Assembly: GCA_002069025.1 (NCBI GenBank)
Contig: MWBK01000195.1
Span: forward strand, 1-5,122
DNA from: Bacteroidetes bacterium ADurb.Bin302
GTDB lineage: Bacteria; Bacteroidota; Bacteroidia; Bacteroidales; Paludibacteraceae
Reading direction: 5' to 3'
DNA: 5,122 bases
The translations under genes were made by a program, and so were the position numbers. Positions 1 to 5,122 of this stretch are shown in pieces. Numbering within the stretch: position 1 is the stretch's first letter; every line of letters begins with the position of its first letter. Below the pieces are notes generated by a model. That model saw nothing but the letters and a program-made list of their open reading frames with translations. It was not told where the DNA came from and searched no databases.

Positions 1-638
1 AATGAATGAGCTTCATCAATCATTACTGAAGCATTGTATTTTTTTGCCAATTTCATCATTTCAGGTAATTCACAAACATCACCTTCCATACTAAATACGC
101 CATCAGAAACTATCAATTTAATTTTATCAGAATCACAATTCTTAAGGAATTTTTCAAGAGATTCCATATCATTGTGTTTATACTTAAATTGCTTAGCCAA
201 ACTTAAACGTGATCCTTCAATAATTGAAGCATGATTAAGTTTATCCAGCAATAAATAGTCTTCACGACCACATAAGCAAGGTATAACACCTGAATTAACC
301 GTAAAACCTGTTGCATAAACCATGGCCTCGTCTTTGCCAACTAACTTAGCTAAACGTTCCTCTAGTTCCACATGGATATCTAATGTTCCATTTAAGAAAC
401 GAGAACCCGCACATCCTGTACCATACTTTTCAATAGCTTTAATTGAGCCTTCTTTAATACGAGGGTGATTGGTTAATCCCAAATAGCTGTTTGAGCCAAA
501 CATTAAAACCGGTTTTCCGTCAATCCTAACTACTGTATCCTGATCAGATGAAATTGCACGGAAATATGGATAAACTCCTAACGCCATAGCCTTTTGAGGG
601 GCATCATACAATGATAAACGCTGACTTAATATACTCAT
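1..638 (-). CDS. spt: Serine palmitoyltransferase-like enzyme (alpha-oxoamine synthase family), N-terminal part, cut by window end
   Basis: PLP-dependent enzyme predicted to condense L-serine with a long-chain acyl-CoA to give 3-ketosphinganine, the first step of sphingolipid synthesis, in the cytoplasm or at the inner membrane face. Only 212 residues are present, of about 400 usual for the family. I see an N-terminal YDAPQKAMALGVYPYFR segment, then MFGSNSYLGL, then GTGCAGSRFLNGTLDIH at residues 73-89. His136 in NHAS is the expected PLP-stacking histidine. DGVFSMEGD follows, and DEAHS at 208-212 supplies the Asp and His that contact PLP. The catalytic lysine would lie beyond position 1. The ATG at 636-638 is the first Met after an in-frame TAG (654-656) and fits the family N-terminus. 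The leader is A-rich without a Shine-Dalgarno sequence, as usual in Bacteroidota. GSRFLNGTLDIHVELEE matches, from memory, Sphingobacterium-type SPT better than glycine C-acetyltransferase (Kbl) or BioF; those remain the alternatives, since substrate choice cannot be proven from half a protein. Confidence 0.85.
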   Translation of the reverse strand, partial: MSILSQRLSLYDAPQKAMALGVYPYFRAISSDQDTVVRIDGKPVLMFGSNSYLGLTNHPRIKEGSIKAIEKYGTGCAGSRFLNGTLDIHVELEERLAKLVGKDEAMVYATGFTVNSGVIPCLCGREDYLLLDKLNHASIIEGSRLSLAKQFKYKHNDMESLEKFLKNCDSDKIKLIVSDGVFSMEGDVCELPEMMKLAKKYNASVMIDEAHS

Positions 639-713
639 GTTTTTTTTATTTTTCTAGACTACAATTTTGAGTTGCAAATTTACTTCTTTTTTCTGAAAGA
701 AATAGTTAAATAG
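639..713 (-). promoter_or_regulatory. Intergenic promoter and leader of the serine palmitoyltransferase gene
   Basis: This is the only gap between genes in the window. Read on the minus strand it contains TAAATTTG at 682-675, an exact match to the Bacteroidota -7 consensus TAnnTTTG, followed by CAACTC. The upstream -33 element (consensus TTTG) is at best a TTTC near 702-699, 16 bp away, so that half is weak. Transcription would begin near 668-670, giving a leader of about 30 nt that ends in AAAAATAAAAAAAAC before the ATG. An A-rich leader without a Shine-Dalgarno sequence is normal in this phylum. The promoter is inferred from consensus only. Confidence 0.55.
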
Positions 714-1220
714 CTAATTAATTGACAACAGCCCGTCGGGAAGGCACATATAAATACATTTCTTCTTTTTATCAATCGATTCTATAAAATCCTCTGTTAC
801 AGGAATCATATAATCATCTGTAGCACTTTTAATTTCAAATAAAACATTTGCTGTTTTATCATCAACCGATACTATTTTACCTAAATTTTGACCATCGGCT
901 ACAACCGAATATCCTATAAAGAATGAATACGATGCTTGTTCTATTTCTTCTTGTAATTCTTTAGGAAGATACACTAAACTACCTAACATTATCGAGGCAT
1001 CAGACTCAGAATCAACGCCTTCTATTTTTACAATATCAACCGTATCACTTTTTGCTCTTCGTTTTTCTATATAAAAGGGTACCAACAATCCGTCAATTTC
1101 GCAAATAAAATAATTACTATCTGCCAAAACATCGACGTTAATTAATAAACATATTTCTCCTTTAACTCCGTGAGTTTTTAGAAGTTTGCCTGCAACAAAT
1201 AAATCTTCTTTTTTTATCAT
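714..1220 (-). CDS. rimM: Ribosome maturation factor RimM
   Basis: Cytoplasmic factor that binds ribosomal protein S19 in the 30S subunit and assists maturation of the 16S rRNA 3' (head) domain. The protein is complete at 168 residues, a usual length. The N-terminal RimM beta-barrel spans roughly residues 6-88, with the signature THGVKGE at 16-22 and the conserved SDTVDIVKIEGVDS stretch near 58-71. The C-terminal PRC-barrel runs from about 97 to the end, with FFIGYSVV, the LGKIVSVDD strand pair, IPVTEDFI at 139-146 and the typical closing LPDGLLSI at 160-167. The family's YYWxDLIG linker is replaced by ASYSFFIG; as I recall, Bacteroides RimM has a similar form, so this is probably lineage-specific rather than a defect. 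The ATG at 1218-1220 overlaps the stop of the upstream A2M gene as ATGA, so the two are surely co-transcribed and probably translationally coupled. No Shine-Dalgarno sequence is seen upstream. In many bacteria rimM lies by rpsP and trmD; neither is adjacent here. Confidence 0.95.
   Translation of the reverse strand: MIKKEDLFVAGKLLKTHGVKGEICLLINVDVLADSNYFICEIDGLLVPFYIEKRRAKSDTVDIVKIEGVDSESDASIMLGSLVYLPKELQEEIEQASYSFFIGYSVVADGQNLGKIVSVDDKTANVLFEIKSATDDYMIPVTEDFIESIDKKKKCIYMCLPDGLLSIN
1217..1220 (-). other. ATGA stop/start overlap coupling the A2M gene to rimM
   Basis: On the minus strand the four bases 1220-1217 read ATGA: the ATG starts rimM and the TGA ends the A2M-family gene. The preceding bases (CTGAATTTTACAATATTAAA) contain no Shine-Dalgarno match. 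This arrangement usually lets terminating ribosomes reinitiate on the next frame, so rimM expression would depend at least partly on translation of the A2M gene. The overlap is seen directly; the coupling is inferred. Confidence 0.8.
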
Positions 1221-4200
1221 TTTAATATTGTAAAATTCAGACTTGATGAATTAGCTCTTAAATCAGGAGAATATAAGCACTGTACAGAAGCATAGCCGGC
1301 TTGATATTTACCCGGTAATGATGCCCATAAATCGTATTCAAGTATGTATGCACCTTTTCGTAAATTAGTAAAAAACATTTCCACAGATGCATCCTTTACC
1401 ACTTTATAGTACGATAATCCCCTATCCCATACATACTCAGACATTTGTTTTTGAGGCTCGGTTCCTGCTGCTCTCAAATCTTTTAGATGTACAAATTCTA
1501 TGTCGCGATCTGTTTTTAATGTAATTCTTACACATATCCTATCGCCTACTTTCACATTCGAACTATCTATTGGTGTCAATATTCCATTTTTTTCAACAAA
1601 CAATTTTCTATCAACATATAAAACCGAATTATTATTCGATTTAATTTTGTCAATATCTTCTGTATATTGCCAGAAGGCACTTCCGTATGCGTATGATTTA
1701 GTATCTTTATTAATTGTAATTAGGGCATCATCTTTTGTGATATACTTGCCTTGTATAGTATGAGAAAAATATCCTGTTCCCAATTCTTGTTGTGGTTCAA
1801 TTTTTTGTTTACCAATAGTAACTTGCAAAGACGATTCATTTGACAGGTCTTTGCTTCCTGAATTAATTAATGCATCTATGGCATTTGTAGTTGCTATGGT
1901 CTGATCCCAAATATGCGTTTTTTTGTTATTCAAAAGCCAGACTTTCATATCTTCCAACTCCGATTTTTTAGCTGAAAACTTTGCAAATGTTTTTAGTATG
2001 AATGCATGAGTTTCTATAGACTTATTCTTTGTCCAGTACATTCCCAAACCTTTTTTCTTAACGGCATATTCACGCAAAGATGCAAGTACTTTTTGAGTTT
2101 CTTTCAAATTACCCTTATCATAAAATATCCATGCACATAAAGCTTTTTCGTATATACCGTATGATGCCCAGTCCTTTATAGCCTGATTATAATAGAAATC
2201 AAATACCTTACTCGTATCAGACCCACAAATATACATGGTTCGTAAGCCGGTTAAGTCAACTTTAGATTTCTCATTAAAATCCTTCTTAAGTTGCAATTTA
2301 AGCCATAGTTTCGCACTAATCAAAGCCCTATCATTTGGATTAATTTTATTTAATTGTTCTGCAACAAATTGTGTAGAAAAGACTGATTCGCTGCCACCAT
2401 TAAACCATGTAAATGCTCCTGAGGGCAATTGTAAGGCAATTAATTTATTATATATATCATCAACTCTATATTGCCAATTATTATTGTCCAATAATTCTGT
2501 CAAAGAATTAAGTTGAGTCGATTCATTTTCGGCATCTGCAAGCCATGGAGTTTCGTTAATCAAAATATTCTTCAAACTTTCATTTTTATTTAATGCAGAT
2601 GAAACACTTTCTCCTTTAGACTTTTTCTGCATCAAATATTCTCTCAAACGAGGCAGGCTATCGAGCAAGATTTTAGCCTTAACATCACAATAATATGCAG
2701 CAGCTAAATCAATAGAATTTGGATACTTAGGCTCTGCTAAATAAGGAATGGCTTGTAAGGCATACCATGCTGCATTAGGCGAAAATTCTACAGTTAAACT
2801 TTTGTTATTAATGGTCTTAGACCTGTTTTTTGCCAAACTTTCAAATACAAATGTTTGATTACCCGGATTATAGGCGTCCATCATCATAGATTCTGTAACT
2901 AATAGCTGTTTCGGCAGTACGGGCAAATAATGTTTCTCCCCATCAGAATGATTGCCTGAACTTGCTACAACCTGAAAAGTTATTAAGTCTGTTTTTTCAG
3001 GAACTTTAAAACTACACATTATCGATTTATTTTCATCAGTTATAATAATATCATCACCTTCAGCAAGTATTTCAGAACTTATTATGTTTGACACTATCCA
3101 ATGTAGTTTTATTGTAGCTTTTTTACCGGTTAAATTTTCAACTCTTACAGGTATTGACATATTATCATCAACTCTGACAAATCTTGGTACATTAGCATGT
3201 AATGATACTTGTTTTTGAGTTACAACAGTATCAGAAAATATGCTGTATTTTGCATCCTTAGTATGTGCAGCTAACATTAATTTCCATGTTGTTAGTGCCT
3301 CAGGAGCAGAAAATTTGAGTAATACCGAACCTGTTGAATCTGTTTTTAAATGTGGATAAAAGAAAACTGTTTCTGCAAAGTCAGTTCTAATTGCATCAGA
3401 CTTGCTTTCAAGATTTTGATCTTTAATACTAACCATTTCTTCTGCAGATTTTGTCGCAATAGTTTGATTGTTATCTATTTCGAATTCTTTATCTGAATAA
3501 GCCATATCTGATACAACTCCCATTGCACGTGTTTTACTATTGAAATAAGCAAACATATACATCGGTTTCCATAATTGTATTAATTCTGGAAATTGGAATA
3601 CATAAAAATTATTGAAATCGTATTTATAAGACATGCCATTCGATAAATCACCTTTATAATCCGGTGACCACATAGCTGCAGATAATTTTAACCGTTTGTC
3701 CATGTTCAATGTCCAATTATTGGACACGAATGCATCCAAAGACAAATCATACATATCAGCTAAAACCTCAGATTTAATCGGTTTTCCATTAGCATCTTTA
3801 ATAAGTATTGTCCAAGATTCTTTATCACCCGGCTCTAACTTATCTCTAAAACTTTCTACGGATATAGATATCTTATCATCTATTTGCTCCTTATTTATAT
3901 TTGTTTCATCCTTGTAAACTGAAGCGTTTTTAACAGACATAACTCTAACAGAAATATTATCACCATAATTATTTTTATATGGCATAGTCACTGTTTTATT
4001 TTTATTGTTAAGATATATAATCTTGCGCATCAATAATTTTTGTGCATCATATACCTCGCATAGTATATATGTTTTTTCTGATGAGCCTATAACGAACTTA
4101 AATTTTTCGTCGGCCTTACACGATTTATTTAAAGGCATAAACCACATAACAGTGTCAACAGCCGGTTTTTTATCTTTTTCACCAAACACCACAAATGATT

Positions 4201-5122
4201 TTTCATCTGTCAATGTTTTACCATTTTTATCAAAGCATGATACTTTTAATAAATACTTTCCGGAAACAAGCTTCGATAAATCTTTTATAATCACAGCTTT
4301 ACCACCTACTAAATCAGCTTTTGCAATTACTTGAGCATCTTTTAAAATTTCATAATTACCATTAACAGCTATTTCTTTACCATCTAATGATTTAGCATAT
4401 ACAGTAAATATCGCTTGCGAACTCTTATTCACAAACTGCGGTATATCAATATTCAGATACATTGATTTTTTGCCAATCGATATTGAATATTCTGCCGACT
4501 GCGTTTCGCCTGCATCATCAGTAACATCTACATAAATAACATATCTATAGAAATTACCTACACGCGACTCATCTATAAAATCACTATTATTATACCCACC
4601 AATAGCTGCGTTAATATTAAACATTCCATTCTCATCAAGTTTAGTCGTACCTATTTCAATAGTTTCTTGACGACTTAAGATTGGGTAGAAGGTTCTAAAA
4701 CTCATTACTTGCCTAACAAGTTTATATTTAACATCGGCTTTTCTGAGTGGATATCCTGCATAATAAATAGCCGAGCCTTTAATGTTCATTGTATCACCAA
4801 ATGTGTACGCTGTATTAGTTTGCTCTATCTTTAATTCAAATGTTGGACGTTTGTATGATTCTACTCTAAATGTTTCCGATCCATTGTTAGTTTGAATATA
4901 GTATGCTCCTTGCAAAGCATTTGAAGGTAATTTAAACGTACCTGAGAATGTTCCAAACTCATTGGTAATGAAATCACTTTCATTTATTATCTTATAATTT
5001 GCATCTCTTAAAACAACATGGATGGATTTATTTGTTTGCAAACTAAATTGTGCAGTATCCGCAATACCGGAAATTCCTTTAAAATACAATGTTTGACCCG
5101 GACGGAATATCTTTCTATCTAA
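1217..5122 (-). CDS. Alpha-2-macroglobulin family protein, thioester motif lost; N-terminus outside the window
   Basis: Large envelope protein of the bacterial A2M family, thought to act in the periplasm or at the cell surface, classically as a protease trap. The frame is open to the window edge, giving 1301 residues; Bacteroidota members often reach 1,800-2,000, so the signal peptide and first domains are missing. A TTG at 5087-5089 is internal, because the MG2 hallmark DRKIFRPGQTLYFKG (residues 2-16) spans it. Next come the MG3 entry ESYKRPTFE (about 88-96), further macroglobulin domains (MG4 near 221, MG5 near 327, MG6 with LEPGDKESW at 429-437), a polar linker at 544-580 in the bait-region position, and the A2M core DFAETVFFYPHL (581-592) with APEALTTWK. 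A helical thioester-like domain follows (about 790-1080, including ETPWLADAENES and GAFTWFNGG around W906). The C-terminal domain has YYKVVKDAS (from 1238) and YSPDLR. At the thioester position, CxEQ is replaced by NSID (802-805). No pbpC-type partner is visible. Family assignment is firm; the function of this thioester-less form is unknown. Confidence 0.93.
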   Translation of the reverse strand, partial: LDRKIFRPGQTLYFKGISGIADTAQFSLQTNKSIHVVLRDANYKIINESDFITNEFGTFSGTFKLPSNALQGAYYIQTNNGSETFRVESYKRPTFELKIEQTNTAYTFGDTMNIKGSAIYYAGYPLRKADVKYKLVRQVMSFRTFYPILSRQETIEIGTTKLDENGMFNINAAIGGYNNSDFIDESRVGNFYRYVIYVDVTDDAGETQSAEYSISIGKKSMYLNIDIPQFVNKSSQAIFTVYAKSLDGKEIAVNGNYEILKDAQVIAKADLVGGKAVIIKDLSKLVSGKYLLKVSCFDKNGKTLTDEKSFVVFGEKDKKPAVDTVMWFMPLNKSCKADEKFKFVIGSSEKTYILCEVYDAQKLLMRKIIYLNNKNKTVTMPYKNNYGDNISVRVMSVKNASVYKDETNINKEQIDDKISISVESFRDKLEPGDKESWTILIKDANGKPIKSEVLADMYDLSLDAFVSNNWTLNMDKRLKLSAAMWSPDYKGDLSNGMSYKYDFNNFYVFQFPELIQLWKPMYMFAYFNSKTRAMGVVSDMAYSDKEFEIDNNQTIATKSAEEMVSIKDQNLESKSDAIRTDFAETVFFYPHLKTDSTGSVLLKFSAPEALTTWKLMLAAHTKDAKYSIFSDTVVTQKQVSLHANVPRFVRVDDNMSIPVRVENLTGKKATIKLHWIVSNIISSEILAEGDDIIITDENKSIMCSFKVPEKTDLITFQVVASSGNHSDGEKHYLPVLPKQLLVTESMMMDAYNPGNQTFVFESLAKNRSKTINNKSLTVEFSPNAAWYALQAIPYLAEPKYPNSIDLAAAYYCDVKAKILLDSLPRLREYLMQKKSKGESVSSALNKNESLKNILINETPWLADAENESTQLNSLTELLDNNNWQYRVDDIYNKLIALQLPSGAFTWFNGGSESVFSTQFVAEQLNKINPNDRALISAKLWLKLQLKKDFNEKSKVDLTGLRTMYICGSDTSKVFDFYYNQAIKDWASYGIYEKALCAWIFYDKGNLKETQKVLASLREYAVKKKGLGMYWTKNKSIETHAFILKTFAKFSAKKSELEDMKVWLLNNKKTHIWDQTIATTNAIDALINSGSKDLSNESSLQVTIGKQKIEPQQELGTGYFSHTIQGKYITKDDALITINKDTKSYAYGSAFWQYTEDIDKIKSNNNSVLYVDRKLFVEKNGILTPIDSSNVKVGDRICVRITLKTDRDIEFVHLKDLRAAGTEPQKQMSEYVWDRGLSYYKVVKDASVEMFFTNLRKGAYILEYDLWASLPGKYQAGYASVQCLYSPDLRANSSSLNFTILK

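Noticed and set aside
34..234. Plus-strand ORF of 66 residues
   Set aside because: It lies wholly inside the strongly supported aminotransferase gene on the other strand, has no recognisable domain and no start context; it is a shadow frame.
690..702. Hairpin TTTCT-GAA-AGAAA in the rimM-spt gap as a possible terminator
   Set aside because: The stem is only 5 bp and A/T-rich, with no GC core and no following U-run on the transcribed strand; it also overlaps the proposed promoter. Too weak to call.
1500..4334. Plus-strand ORFs at 1500-1763, 2235-2516, 3696-3917 and 4005-4334
   Set aside because: All are antisense to the A2M coding sequence, which is conserved across these stretches. Their translations show no family motif and look like reverse-frame products.
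1217..5122. Possibility that the A2M gene is a pseudogene because of the missing thioester
   Set aside because: The frame is uninterrupted for 1301 codons and the flanking motifs are well kept from MG2 to the C-terminal domain. Thioester-less family members are known, so loss of CxEQ alone is not decay.
1..5122. A new defence or mobile system spanning the window
   Set aside because: No transposase, integrase, nuclease, toxin pair, direct repeats or array was seen. The three genes belong to known families, and base composition looks even throughout.

Overview
The window reads as part of the chromosome of an AT-rich member of the Bacteroidota, most likely Bacteroidales. Three things point there. 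The partial aminotransferase carries the motif pattern of bacterial serine palmitoyltransferases from this phylum. The RimM sequence has the Bacteroides-like form of the family. The gap before the aminotransferase holds a Bacteroidota-type -7 box (TAnnTTTG) with an A-rich leader and no Shine-Dalgarno sequence. All three genes are on the minus strand, so they are transcribed from high to low coordinates.

Layout in order of transcription. Positions 5122 to 1217 hold the C-terminal 1301 residues of a very large alpha-2-macroglobulin (A2M) family protein, whose N-terminus lies outside the window. Positions 1220 to 714 hold rimM, the 30S ribosome maturation factor, which overlaps the A2M stop codon by 4 bp (ATGA). 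A 75-bp gap (639-713) carries a probable promoter. Positions 638 to 1 hold the N-terminal 212 residues of a serine palmitoyltransferase-like enzyme that runs off the window end; it would start sphingolipid synthesis. The window is almost fully coding, and no non-coding stretch exceeds 75 bp.

The A2M protein and rimM are almost certainly on one transcript. The sphingolipid gene probably has its own promoter, though read-through from rimM is possible because I see no convincing terminator. The three products (an envelope protein, a ribosome factor and a lipid enzyme) have no obvious shared pathway, so this looks like core-genome neighbourhood rather than a dedicated system. The most notable point is that the A2M protein has lost the thioester motif: the residues where CxEQ is expected read NSID, while the surrounding domains look intact. 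I found no mobile element, CRISPR array, RNA gene or new defence system.
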